Shown here: piece by piece, positions 35,563 to 43,660 of the stretch
How positions within the stretch are numbered: the first letter of the stretch is position 1
Layout: the number at the start of each line of letters is the position of its first letter
DNA from: Flavobacterium sp. Root901
Lineage (GTDB): Bacteria > Bacteroidota > Bacteroidia > Flavobacteriales > Flavobacteriaceae
Assembly (NCBI RefSeq): GCF_001429765.1
Contig: NZ_LMJB01000005.1
Coordinates: forward strand, 690,490 to 754,489
Length of the DNA: 64,000 bases
Direction: 5' to 3'
The notes under the pieces: generated by a model
What the model was told of the DNA's origin: nothing
What the model saw: the letters and a program-made list of their open reading frames with translations, nothing else
The model's database searches: none
Position numbers and translations under genes: made by a program

Positions 35563-36243
35563 ATGATAAATGATATCGTAACGGGACTCCCTTGGGGACT
35601 TTTTTTAAGTTTTATGGTAGGTCCGGTATTTTTTATACTAATTGAAACTAGTATTACAAAAGGATTCAGAGCTGCTATGGCTTTTGATTTAGGTGTTGTA
35701 TTAGGTGATGTATTTTTTATAGGCATTGCATATTTAGGCAGTTACAGACTTATTCAGAGTTTAAAAGATAAACCGGCATTGTTTATTTTTGGAGGCATTA
35801 TAATGCTGGCTTACGGAATTATTTCTTTTGTAAGATTAAAGAATGACGAAAAAATGGATGATGAAGAAATAGACCGTGATATTATAAAAAGAAACTATGG
35901 AAGTTTGTTTATAAAAGGTTTTATTTTAAACGTTATCAACATTGGAGTTCTTGGTTTTTGGTTAGCTGTTATCATTTCTGTCGGACCAAAATTAGAAATG
36001 GTAAATTCGAGAATGTTTACCTTTTTTGCTTCCGTCATCATTACATATTTGTTAGTTGATTGCGCTAAAATTGTATTAGCAAAACAATTAAAATCTAACC
36101 TGACACCAAATAATATCCTAAAAATCAAAAAAGGAATTAGTGTTGTTTTAATGGTTTTTGGAGTGGTGTTAATAACTCAGGGATGGTTTCCGAAAGAAAA
36201 GGAAATGGTTAAAAATGCTTTTGAAAGAATAGAAAAGAAATAG
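35563..36243 (+). CDS. LysE-family translocator
   Basis: 226 aa, about six membrane helices, with the family opening LPWGLFLSFMVGPVFFILIETSITKGF and the short charged loop DEEIDRDIIKRN between helices. LysE/RhtB proteins export amino acids, but the substrate is not predictable. Closely follows the GIN-domain gene and ends before a clear terminator, so rnr-GIN-LysE may be one transcript. Confidence 0.85.
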   Translation: MINDIVTGLPWGLFLSFMVGPVFFILIETSITKGFRAAMAFDLGVVLGDVFFIGIAYLGSYRLIQSLKDKPALFIFGGIIMLAYGIISFVRLKNDEKMDDEEIDRDIIKRNYGSLFIKGFILNVINIGVLGFWLAVIISVGPKLEMVNSRMFTFFASVIITYLLVDCAKIVLAKQLKSNLTPNNILKIKKGISVVLMVFGVVLITQGWFPKEKEMVKNAFERIEKK

Positions 36244-36271
36244 TTGTTAATAACTCAAAATGCTAAAATTA

Positions 36272-36297
36272 AACCTCTGAATTTCAGAGGTTTTTTT
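36272..36297 (+). terminator. Terminator after the LysE-family gene
   Basis: AACCTCTGAA pairs with TTCAGAGGTT, followed by a T7 run. Confidence 0.85.
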
Positions 36298-36323
36298 GTG
36301 TTCACAACGTTCGTTAATACTTC

Positions 36324-36343
36324 GTCAAATTTTAAAATTTGAC
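36324..36343. repeat. Perfect 20-bp palindrome
   Basis: GTCAAATTTT joined to its exact complement AAAATTTGAC, AT-rich, in the gap after the LysE gene. Possible repeat of unknown role. Confidence 0.6.
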
Positions 36344-36382
36344 AAAGTTGACTTTTCAGAATTGCATAAATTTCAATCTAAG

Positions 36383-36462
36383 AACATAGCCCGCGGTTTC
36401 AACCGTGGGAAACGAATTGTGATAATGCCTGCGTTCCCACGGTTGAAACCGCGGGCTATGTT
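36383..36462. repeat. REP-like inverted repeat, perfect 29-bp arms
   Basis: The left arm begins AACATAGCCCGCGGTTTCAA and continues CCGTGGGAA (36383-36411); the right arm is its exact complement (36434-36462), with a 22-bp spacer. The motif CATAGCCC...GGTTTCAACC is shared with the hairpin at 12318-12353. No transposase ORF is inside. Similar elements are probably dispersed in this genome. Confidence 0.8.
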
Positions 36463-36524
36463 TTAAAATTTAGAATAAAAAGAAATTCAGATGTGAATCT
36501 CTTTTTGAAGAATCGGCTGAATTT

Positions 36525-36788
36525 GAACATAATCTTTATCTAATTTTTTAAAATTTAAACATAAAAAAACTCTAAGTTTCTTTAGAGGTTTTAGAAACGT
36601 CGTCCGGATTCGAACATAATCTTTATCTAATTTTTTTAAAAATCTAAACATAAAAAACTCTAAGTTTCTTTAGAGGTTTTAGAAACGTCGTCCGGATTCG
36701 AACATAATTTTTCTCTAATTTTTCTAAAAAATTTAGACATAAAAAAACCTCTAAATTTCTTTAGAGGTTAGAGGCATCGTCCGGATTC
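36525..36788 (-). repeat. Three tandem 87-89-bp units, each with a tRNA-Cys 3'-end copy plus terminator
   Basis: Repeats start at 36525, 36612 and 36700. Each carries an AT-rich stretch, a TTTAGAG-type hairpin, then a copy of the tRNA T-arm and acceptor segment (GTTCGAATCCGGACGACGT on the minus strand, 36597-36615 and 36685-36703). The third copy runs into the intact tRNA-Cys. The copies diverge from the functional 3' end in the acceptor stem. They look like remnants of integration events or tandem duplication at the tRNA. Confidence 0.7.
36743..36770 (-). terminator. Terminator of tRNA-Cys
   Basis: The minus strand reads AACCTCTAAAG, AAAT, TTTAGAGGTT and a T run, three bases after the tRNA end. 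Degenerate copies recur at about 36568 and 36656. Confidence 0.75.
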
Positions 36789-36842
36789 GAACCGGAGTAG
36801 GAGCTTTTGCAGAGCCCAGCCTAGCCACTCGGCCACGACGCC
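36773..36842 (-). tRNA. tRNA-Cys (GCA)
   Basis: 70 nt, minus strand. Acceptor GGCGTCG/CGATGCC (one G-U), anticodon loop CTGCAAA giving GCA (Cys), stems GGGCT/AGCTC, T-arm TCCGG-TTCGAAT-CCGGA. The D-arm GCCGAGTGGCTAGGC is normal. No encoded CCA. Next to a terminator and the tandem 3'-end copies. Confidence 0.93.
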
Positions 36843-36940
36843 ATTACTTGAACGGACGGCAAAAGTAACTAAAATCTTTAAAATTCAAAAGTTTAATAGA
36901 AACTATTTTAAAAAAAATACTTTTATCATAGTAATAATTC

Positions 36941-37297
36941 CTATCTGGTTTCCGTCATTTTTATAGTAACTGATTCAACATCACCACCAATAGGTGGATT
37001 TATTTTTGAAACCCAAACAGTTGTTTTTTCTACTGTTTCTATTTCTGCCAGAACGCGAATATTGATTCTTTTTGCCACATGCTCTAATAAATGAGAACGA
37101 ATTGCCATTTCTTCAGTAACAATTTTGTTCAGATGAACATAGTCAACCGTATCTAAAAGATGATCTGTTTCGGCTGATTTTTGAAGATTAGTTTTAATTT
37201 TTAGATCTACAGTATAATCAGATCCTATTTTTCCTTCTTCAATTAAACATCCGTGATAAGAAAAAGTACGAATGTTTTTTAGTTTTATAACTCCCAT
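36941..37297 (-). CDS. folB: Dihydroneopterin aldolase
   Basis: Folate synthesis enzyme, 118 aa, normal length. It opens MGVIKLKNIRTFSYHGCLIEEGKIG, with the YHG...E active-site region. VDYVHLNKIV (about 48) and HLLEHVAKRI (about 70) are family signatures, and the C-terminal strand ends KINPPIGGDVESVTIKM. It lies just 2 bp after the RelE/ParE gene on the same strand, so it is likely cotranscribed, though biologically unrelated. Confidence 0.87.
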   Translation of the reverse strand: MGVIKLKNIRTFSYHGCLIEEGKIGSDYTVDLKIKTNLQKSAETDHLLDTVDYVHLNKIVTEEMAIRSHLLEHVAKRINIRVLAEIETVEKTTVWVSKINPPIGGDVESVTIKMTETR

Positions 37298-37299
37298 TT

Positions 37300-37596
37300 T
37301 TATAATTTTATTCTTGTAGTATTTGGATCTTGATAATTTGAAGTAATAGCATAAATATAAACTGTTTTCTTGCTTTCATCAACTGTAAAATGTATAGTGT
37401 AAGGAAATTTCTTTAGTGGTAATGTGCGAACAGTATTGTATTTTTCTTCAAAAAAAGGAAATGAAATTAACGTTTCCACATAATCCTGGAACTCATTAAA
37501 AAATTTTGTTCCTAAGCCATTAGAAAGAGATTCATAATATTCAGCGATTTCATCTACTTCTAAATCAGCTCGTAAGAGAATAATTATTTCAAACAT
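37300..37596 (-). CDS. RelE/ParE family toxin
   Basis: 98 aa. The ParE/RelE fold is visible: ADLEVDEIAEYYESLSNGLGTKF (helix pair), then RTLPLKKFPYTIHFTVDESKKTVYIYAI strands. Toxins of this family cleave mRNA at the ribosome (RelE) or poison gyrase (ParE), and the sequence does not separate the two. It overlaps the antitoxin gene by 8 bp, the normal antitoxin-first order on the minus strand. Confidence 0.8.
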   Translation of the reverse strand: MFEIIILLRADLEVDEIAEYYESLSNGLGTKFFNEFQDYVETLISFPFFEEKYNTVRTLPLKKFPYTIHFTVDESKKTVYIYAITSNYQDPNTTRIKL

Positions 37597-37816
37597 TATT
37601 TTTATTCCATTTATCGTTGAGTCTTTTTTTAGATTCTTCCCAACTTATATAATCCTCAGGTTTAGCATTTTTCATACGTTCCAAAACCATTTCTTGCTGC
37701 CATAATGGTATTTCATCTGTTGTATTTTCATTTATAGAAACATCAGGAACATGTTTGAAAAAACTAATAAAAGTTTCGTAGAAATCGTCTGGAATTGTAA
37801 CAGTTAATTGTCTCAT
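37589..37816 (-). CDS. Antitoxin of the RelE/ParE pair
   Basis: 75 aa, acidic. It opens MRQLTVTIPDDFYETFISFF (a strand-helix N-terminus of addiction-module type) and continues with EIPLWQQEMVLERMKNAKPED, a helical toxin-wrapping tail. The family name is uncertain; the assignment is by context (8-bp overlap with the toxin). The divergent region upstream contains an inverted repeat that could be its operator. Confidence 0.65.
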   Translation of the reverse strand: MRQLTVTIPDDFYETFISFFKHVPDVSINENTTDEIPLWQQEMVLERMKNAKPEDYISWEESKKRLNDKWNKNNV

Positions 37817-37854
37817 AATTCTTAATATTTATACAAAAATACAAATAATAATTT

Positions 37855-37924
37855 GTTTCAGGTTTCACGCTTAAAGTTTCAGGTTTTGCGCCACTTATAT
37901 AACTTTAAACCTGAAACCTGAAAC
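37855..37924. repeat. Inverted repeat, 24-bp arms, between antitoxin and glnS
   Basis: GTTTCAGGTTTCACGCTT and AAAGTT (37855-37878) faces AACTTTAAACCTGAAACC and TGAAAC (37901-37924), about 22 of 24 matches, 22-bp spacer. The same arm/spacer layout as the REP-like element at 36383. It could be an operator or a mobile repeat. Confidence 0.6.
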
Positions 37925-37932
37925 CTTTTTTT

Positions 37933-37940
37933 TATCTTTG
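37933..37940 (+). promoter_or_regulatory. -7 promoter box for glnS
   Basis: TATCTTTG, 19 bp before the ATG at 37960. Confidence 0.55.
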
Positions 37941-37959
37941 CTAAAATTACTATAAAATA

Positions 37960-40077
37960 ATGGCATCAGAAGAGAAATCACTCAATTTTATTGAACAAAT
38001 CATAGAGGAAGACATAAAAACAGGTCTTTCAAATAATAAACTTCGCTTTCGTTTTCCACCAGAACCAAATGGTTATTTACATATTGGCCATGCTAGTTCT
38101 ATTGCATTAAATTTTGGTTTAGGAATTGATTATCAATCTCCTGTGAATTTACGTTTTGACGATACAAACCCGGAAAAAGAAGAGCAGGAATTTGTTGATG
38201 CTATTAAAAAAGATGTAGAATGGTTAGGATATACCTGGGCAGAAGAATGTTATGCTTCAGATTATTTCCAGCAATTATATGACTGGGCAGTTTTATTAAT
38301 TAAAAAAGATAAAGCTTATGTTGACAGCCAGACTTCTGAAGAAATGGCAGTTCAAAAAGGGACTCCAACAACTCCGGGGACTGACAGCCCATATAGAAAT
38401 CGTTCTGTTGAAGAAAACTTAGATTTATTCGAAAGAATGAAAAATGGTGAATTTGAGGCTGGTACACATATACTTCGTGCAAAAATTGACATGAAATCAA
38501 CTAACATGTTAATGCGTGATCCTATCATGTACAGAATTTTACATAAGCATCACCATAGAACCGGAGATGCCTGGAAAATCTATCCAATGTACGATTGGGC
38601 ACACGGACAAAGTGATTATTTGGAACAAATTTCTCACTCCTTTTGTACACTGGAATTTTTGCCTCACCGTGAATTATACGATTGGTTTTTAGATCAGATT
38701 TTTGATGATAATAAACTGCGTCCTAAGCAGAGAGAATTTGCAAGACGTAACTTATCACACACTGTTGTTAGTAAAAGAAAATTACAGCAACTTGTTAAGG
38801 AAAAGCATGTTAACGGTTGGGATGATCCCCGAATGTCGACAATTTCCGGATTAAGAAGACGTGGTTATACAGCAGCTTCTTTACGTAATTTTGCGAACAC
38901 AATTGGTATTGCAAAACGTGATAATTTGATTAATGTTTCGGTTTTAGAATTCTGTATCCGTGAAGATTTGAACAAAATTGCACCTCGTGTAATGGCTGTT
39001 TTAGATCCTGTAAAACTGGTAATTACCAATTATCCGGAAGGAAAAGAAGAGTGGCTGGAAGCAGAAAATAATCAGGAAGATGAAAATGCAGGTTTTAGAA
39101 AAGTGCCTTTTTCCCGTGAATTATATATCGAAAGAGAAGACTTTTTAGAAGAAGCTCCGGCTAAATATTTTCGTTTGACTTTAGGAAAAGAAGTTCGTCT
39201 TAAAAATGCGTATATTATTAAAGGAGAATCAGTTGTAAAAGATGCTGAAGGGAATATTACTGAAATTCATGTTACATATGACACCGATTCTTTAAGTGGA
39301 AGCGGGACAGAAGCAAGCCAGAGAAAAGTATCCGGAACATTACATTGGGTTTCAATAAAACATGCTTTGGAAGCAGAAGTTCGTTTGTACGATCGTCTGT
39401 TTACAGATGAAGCTCCTGACAGTTATAAAGAGAAAAATTTCTTAGATTTTGTAAATCCAAATTCTCTAGAAATTGTGACTGGATATGTAGAACCAAGTTT
39501 AGCAACAGCTCAAAATGAAGATAAATTTCAGTTCCAGCGTTTAGGATATTTTACTGTTGATAAAGACTCAACTCCTTCAAAATTAGTATTTAACAAAACT
39601 GTTGGGTTGAAAGATGCCTGGGAAGAAAAGGGTAAGAAAGAAGAAAACAGCATTAATAATTCTTTAAAAGAAATCAACAAATATTTTAAAGTTGAGAGTA
39701 AAGAGGACAGAATTGCGATTGAAAGTGCAATAGGGGAGAACATCAAAAATATTTCCAGTTTCTCTTTGCTGCAGAATTCTTTAAAGAAGAATATCAACAA
39801 TAATAAAGCTTCATTGTTGTTTTCTCAATTTTTATTGAAATATTCAAATTGGAAATCTTCTGATTTTGAAGAAGATGATGTAAAGAAATTATATTCGATG
39901 TCTTTAAAAAGTGAATCGACTTATGTTCGATCAAAAGCACTTTTAAATTTAAGAGATATTGAAAATGAAAGTTTCAAAAATCAATTTGATGATGAAATTT
40001 TGAAATTATATTCTAATACTCCAAAAAATGCTTCGGAAAGAGAAATTGAAATTTTATCAGAAATGGTAAAAAAATAA
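37960..40077 (+). CDS. glnS: Glutamine--tRNA ligase with long C-terminal extension
   Basis: Class I synthetase charging tRNA-Gln, 705 aa. PPEPNGYLHIGHASS carries the HIGH motif (about 29-43), and VVSKRKLQQL carries the KMSKS-type motif (about 267). GlnRS is normally about 555 aa; here about 145 extra residues follow a point near GLKDAWEEKGKK. They are helical, with NNNKASLLFSQFLLKYS. Flavobacterial GlnRS is often annotated as a YqeY fusion, and I cannot confirm YqeY from sequence alone. It is preceded by a -7 box and the divergent TA pair. Confidence 0.9.
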   Translation: MASEEKSLNFIEQIIEEDIKTGLSNNKLRFRFPPEPNGYLHIGHASSIALNFGLGIDYQSPVNLRFDDTNPEKEEQEFVDAIKKDVEWLGYTWAEECYASDYFQQLYDWAVLLIKKDKAYVDSQTSEEMAVQKGTPTTPGTDSPYRNRSVEENLDLFERMKNGEFEAGTHILRAKIDMKSTNMLMRDPIMYRILHKHHHRTGDAWKIYPMYDWAHGQSDYLEQISHSFCTLEFLPHRELYDWFLDQIFDDNKLRPKQREFARRNLSHTVVSKRKLQQLVKEKHVNGWDDPRMSTISGLRRRGYTAASLRNFANTIGIAKRDNLINVSVLEFCIREDLNKIAPRVMAVLDPVKLVITNYPEGKEEWLEAENNQEDENAGFRKVPFSRELYIEREDFLEEAPAKYFRLTLGKEVRLKNAYIIKGESVVKDAEGNITEIHVTYDTDSLSGSGTEASQRKVSGTLHWVSIKHALEAEVRLYDRLFTDEAPDSYKEKNFLDFVNPNSLEIVTGYVEPSLATAQNEDKFQFQRLGYFTVDKDSTPSKLVFNKTVGLKDAWEEKGKKEENSINNSLKEINKYFKVESKEDRIAIESAIGENIKNISSFSLLQNSLKKNINNNKASLLFSQFLLKYSNWKSSDFEEDDVKKLYSMSLKSESTYVRSKALLNLRDIENESFKNQFDDEILKLYSNTPKNASEREIEILSEMVKK

Positions 40078-40904
40078 AAATAATTAGAATCTATTGAAAG
40101 CGCTTTTTATAAGCGCTTTTTTTATTATTTATATTTTCTATTAGAATTAAAATTTTTATAAATATTTTGAATTAAAAATAACTTTCATAAATTTATTTTA
40201 AGACAATATTTAATTTTCTCCATCTCTTGAATCCTTTTTTCTCAAATCCTTTCTTAAAACTCTTTATTTTAAGTTTTGATTTTTTTAGCCATTTTTTAAA
40301 ATTGTTGCCTTTCTCAAAATATAAAACAGAATTTTACTTATTAATTTTTCTTATATAAAATTTATAATTATTTATTTTAATTATTATTTATAAAATCTAT
40401 TATTAGTATAAAATTTATAATTTTTTTATATAAAAATTAACCTTCATAAATTGATTTTAAACAAATATTTTTATCTTCTCGATACGTAACTCATTTTTTG
40501 AATTATTGTTTATTTATGATCTTTATTTTAAGTTTTACCGTTATTTTTGTCAGTTTAACGGGTTATTAACATACAATTGTTTATAAAGTTGCTATTTTTA
40601 TCTCAACACCAAAGTCAGAGATGATTTTATAAAAATTTATATTTCCGATTAGATTCTAAACTGAATTTTTAAGAATAAAACAATTGCAGTTTTGTTTTTA
40701 AGTATTTCTAATTTGAATTCTTGAAACAGCAAATTTTATGTTCTAATTTTTTTATGATATAGTTTTGATAATATTTCGCGTAAAAGGTATTTTTCAAATT
40801 ACTTCATAATTGTAAAATTTCCATAGCATTGGTTTTAGGCGATAATTGTTTTTATAACTCAGTCCTGCAATTTTTTTAATTATAAAAACTTAAATCCAAT
40901 TATC
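40078..40904. other. Gene-free AT-rich gap with an internal imperfect direct repeat
   Basis: 827 bp. Terminator of glnS at its left end, then no convincing gene. Two imperfect copies of a 110-bp stretch (about 40174-40286 and 40432-40548), anchored by AAAAATAAC/TTCATAAAT and CTTTATTTTAAGTTTT, are 259 bp apart. No other feature found. Confidence 0.5.
40097..40123 (+). terminator. Terminator of glnS
   Basis: AAAGCGCTT pairs with AAGCGCTTT, loop TTTAT, then T run. Confidence 0.9.
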
Positions 40905-41384
40905 ATGAAAATTTTATATTTTACGCTAGCACTATTATTTGCAAATATTGCAATTTCACAAACACATCAAATTTCAAAACACAACGGAGAACAACTTGAT
41001 GTTAATTTTATAAAAAACGAAAATGGCTTAATTTACTATTCTTTAAACGGAAGTTCTGAAGAAATTAAAATTAGCAAATATGCAGTTTCGACCATTACAA
41101 ATAAACAAACCAAGCAAACACAAAAAATTTCTGATAAAATAATTGTAGATTCAAAAGACGATTATAAAATGGTAACTGTTCTGCCTCAGGAAAAAACAAT
41201 AGGGCTGAAGCAGGCGGCAAGTTTTACAGGAACTTCGACGAGGACAAAAGGCGAACCGCCAATTGCAAATCAAAAACAAACTGCAATGAGAATCAAATCT
41301 AAATCGGCTTCAAGTGGTTATCCTTTTGTGAGTATTATTGAAAAAGCTGATGGAAAATATGAAGCTGTAGGTTATGTGTATTAA
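40905..41384 (+). CDS. Hypothetical secreted protein
   Basis: 159 aa. Signal peptide KILYFTLALLFANIAIS, cleavage near SQT. The mature part has a beta-rich N-terminal half (HNGEQLDVNFIKNENGLIYYSLNG) and a disordered Lys/Thr/Gln stretch (TNKQTKQTQK), ending SGYPFVSIIEKADGKYEAVGYVY. I do not recognise the family. Isolated, 81 bp before the YtxH gene. Confidence 0.6.
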   Translation: MKILYFTLALLFANIAISQTHQISKHNGEQLDVNFIKNENGLIYYSLNGSSEEIKISKYAVSTITNKQTKQTQKISDKIIVDSKDDYKMVTVLPQEKTIGLKQAASFTGTSTRTKGEPPIANQKQTAMRIKSKSASSGYPFVSIIEKADGKYEAVGYVY

Positions 41385-41465
41385 TTCTATTGTTAAATTT
41401 TAAATTATGCTATTTAGCATTTTAAAAAGAAGTATCTTTATTAATCACTTAAAAATAGAAATATC

Positions 41466-41792
41466 ATGTCAAATAATTCAAATACAATTGCAGCAATTAT
41501 AGCTGGTGCTGCAGTAGGAGCAGCGATAGGAATTTTATTTGCTCCGGACAAAGGGTCAAAAACCCGTTCTAAAATAAAAGAAGGAATTGATGATGCAAAA
41601 CATAATTTGCAGGATTCATTTGAAGCAAGTTCTGAAGTTCTTCGTGAAAAATTCACAAATGCAACTCAAAATTTTGATGGAACTTTAAACGATTTACTTT
41701 CAAACGTAAGTCATAAAACAGAAGAAGTAATCACTTTTTTAGAATCTAAACTGGCTGATTTAAAAGCGCAGAACGCTAAACTTCAGAAATAA
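41466..41792 (+). CDS. YtxH domain stress-type protein
   Basis: 108 aa. The Ala/Gly-rich membrane or amphipathic segment IAAIIAGAAVGAAIGILFAPDKG (residues 8-30) with FAPDKGSKTR is the signature of YtxH proteins. The rest is an amphipathic helical coil with many Lys/Glu. Often seen with holin-X and DUF6327 proteins in Flavobacterium, as here. Likely general stress or envelope role, unproven. Confidence 0.82.
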   Translation: MSNNSNTIAAIIAGAAVGAAIGILFAPDKGSKTRSKIKEGIDDAKHNLQDSFEASSEVLREKFTNATQNFDGTLNDLLSNVSHKTEEVITFLESKLADLKAQNAKLQK

Positions 41793-41868
41793 TATTTACA
41801 AGAAAGCACATAACTTGATTATTTTTATAAGACAGTTTTGTGCTTTTTTTTATTTTAAAAATTTAATT

Positions 41869-42219
41869 ATGGCTTTTGAAGAGTTAAAAGAAAATACAGA
41901 GAAAATTCAGGAACAGACTAAAGTATATATTGACAGTCATTTAGCTTATTACAAACTTTGGGGTTTTAAAGTTGCGATGAAATCAACCACTTTAATTTTT
42001 AAGTTTACTCTGATATTATTGTGTTTTAGTATGGTTTTGCTTTTTGGATCTTTTGCAGCAGCATATGCTTTTGGTGACTTATTAGGAAGTAATGCTTTGG
42101 GATTTTTAACAGTAGGAGGGATCTATCTTTTGTTTACCATTTTGCTTTTTCTGATAAAAGATAAGATTGTCGAAGGTCCGATTTTAGAGAAATTTTCAGA
42201 AATATTTTTTAATGATTAA
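41869..42219 (+). CDS. Phage-holin-X-like small membrane protein
   Basis: 116 aa. Start ATG at 41869; a longer reading from 41815 would add 18 hydrophobic residues not seen in the family. Two membrane helices: about 43-69 and 79-97. N-terminal amphipathic helix EELKENTEKIQEQTKVYID. Similar to the holin-X / DUF1469 group, which despite the name are probably not lytic. Sits 76 bp from YtxH and 5 bp before the next gene, same operon. Confidence 0.75.
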   Translation: MAFEELKENTEKIQEQTKVYIDSHLAYYKLWGFKVAMKSTTLIFKFTLILLCFSMVLLFGSFAAAYAFGDLLGSNALGFLTVGGIYLLFTILLFLIKDKIVEGPILEKFSEIFFND

Positions 42220-42224
42220 CATTT

Positions 42225-42479
42225 ATGGAAAAGAAAAAATACTCCTCATATGCTGAAATTGACAGAGATTTAGAAATTCTGAAACTAAATAAAGACATCA
42301 ATTATCAAAAGTTAGTTTTAAGTTTTCAGAAAACAAAAGAAAGCATTACACCACAAAATATCGTAAACGGATTTGTTTCCTCTTATACAGATTACTTTTC
42401 AAATTCATATTCAAAAATAATTGAGTCCATTTTACCTTATGTAATAGGTTGGTTTATCAATAAAAAAAGAGGCAGTTAA
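42225..42479 (+). CDS. Small hydrophilic protein, DUF6327-like
   Basis: 84 aa, opening MEKKKYSSYAEIDRDLEILKLNKDI, ending in a hydrophobic stretch IIESILPYVIGWFI and basic KKRGS. The N-terminal pattern resembles DUF6327 proteins next to holin-X genes. Role unknown. Its stop codon lies inside the terminator hairpin. Confidence 0.65.
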   Translation: MEKKKYSSYAEIDRDLEILKLNKDINYQKLVLSFQKTKESITPQNIVNGFVSSYTDYFSNSYSKIIESILPYVIGWFINKKRGS

Positions 42480-42492
42480 GCCTCTTTTTTAT
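42464..42492 (+). terminator. Terminator overlapping the last codons of the DUF6327-like gene
   Basis: AAGAGGC pairs with GCCTCTT, loop AGTTAA containing the stop TAA (42477-42479), followed by a T6 run. Confidence 0.8.
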
Positions 42493-42506
42493 TTTAATAT
42501 TCTTTA

Positions 42507-43490
42507 TTAAGCCGTTTCGGTTGGCTCTGAAGTATCTGAAGGATTGAAGTTTAGATCTGAATTATTTGGTTTTTTAGTTTTTCTGGTTTGTCTTTTCATT
42601 TCTTCGCCAATGATATTTGAAGCTGAAAAACTGGTTACCATATTGTTTAACATATCACTTGCAGCTTGTGGAGAGTTTGGTAATAATATTAAATTCGAAT
42701 TGGTATCAGCTCCAATAGCTTGGAGTGTATCGTAATGTTGTGTAATTACGATTAATGCAGATGCTTCTTGCGAATTAATACCAACATTGTTTAGAACTTC
42801 AACACTTTCTACTAATCCGCGTGCAATTTCTCTACGTTGATCGGCAATACCCTGACCCTGAAGTTTTTTACTTTCGGCCTCCGCTTTGGCTTTAGCAACA
42901 ATTCTAATTCGTTGTGCTTCAGATTCAAACATTGCTGCTGTTTTTTCTCTTTCGGCCGCATTGATACGGTTCATTGCATTTTTCACCTGAATATCAGGAT
43001 CAATATCTGTTACAAGAGTGTTAATGATGTCATAACCATACGTTGTCATAGCTTCGTTTAATTCTCGTTTTACAGCTATTGCTATATCATCCTTACGAAC
43101 AAACACATCATCCAGGATTAATTTCGGAACCTCGGCACGAACAACATCAAATACATAAGCAGTGATTTGATCATGTGGATATTCTAGTTTATAAAAAGCT
43201 TCATATACATGTTCCTGTATTACTTTAAACTGAACAGAAACTTTCATTTTGATAAACACATTGTCTTTAGTTTGTGTTTCAATAAGGACATCTAACTGTT
43301 GAATTTTCAGATTAACTCGTCCCGCAATTCTGTCAATTATTGGAATTTTTAATTGTAATCCCGAATTTCTAACACTTGTAAATTTCCCAAAACGTTCTAC
43401 AATAACACTGGTTTGTTGTTTTACTGTAAAAAAGGAAGACATAAAAATAAAGAATGCGATTACTAATAAGATAATAAATGCTGTACTCAT
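42507..43490 (-). CDS. SPFH/Band 7 (stomatin-like) membrane protein
   Basis: 327 aa. N-terminal hairpin helix (residues 4-20), SPFH domain (SVIVERFGKFTSVRNSGLQLKIP, then KDNVFIKMKVSVQFKV and VFDVVRAEVPKLILDDVF), long coiled coil EREKTAAMFESEAQRIRIVAKAKAEAESKKLQGQG, then a C-terminal tail RQTRKTKKPNNSDLN. Such proteins form membrane microdomain complexes. Convergent with the YtxH operon, downstream of gltX. Confidence 0.88.
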   Translation of the reverse strand: MSTAFIILLVIAFFIFMSSFFTVKQQTSVIVERFGKFTSVRNSGLQLKIPIIDRIAGRVNLKIQQLDVLIETQTKDNVFIKMKVSVQFKVIQEHVYEAFYKLEYPHDQITAYVFDVVRAEVPKLILDDVFVRKDDIAIAVKRELNEAMTTYGYDIINTLVTDIDPDIQVKNAMNRINAAEREKTAAMFESEAQRIRIVAKAKAEAESKKLQGQGIADQRREIARGLVESVEVLNNVGINSQEASALIVITQHYDTLQAIGADTNSNLILLPNSPQAASDMLNNMVTSFSASNIIGEEMKRQTRKTKKPNNSDLNFNPSDTSEPTETA

Positions 43491-43564
43491 GGTTATATAG
43501 TTTATATTTTTGATTTTGGTAAATTACGAAAATTCTTCTAAAATAAAATTTCTAAATCATAAAA

Positions 43565-43600
43565 AAAACGCTAAGAACATTTGTCATGTTCCCAGCGTTT
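43565..43600 (-). terminator. Terminator between gltX and SPFH genes
   Basis: Stem AAACGCT..GAACAT / ATGTTC..AGCGTTT, with short internal mismatch (aa/cc), T runs on either side. Confidence 0.7.
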
Positions 43601-43660
43601 GGATTTTTTTACCATTAATGAAAGCTTAATTTTCTTAATATCTTAATGGTGAAATGTTTT

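Noticed and set aside
36244..36772. CRISPR array near tRNA-Cys
   Set aside because: The units are 87-89 bp with tRNA 3' ends and terminators, not short repeats with unique spacers, and no cas gene is seen.
41815..41868. Upstream 18-residue start for the holin-X-like protein
   Set aside because: The added residues are hydrophobic and precede a canonical ATG with the family N-terminus.
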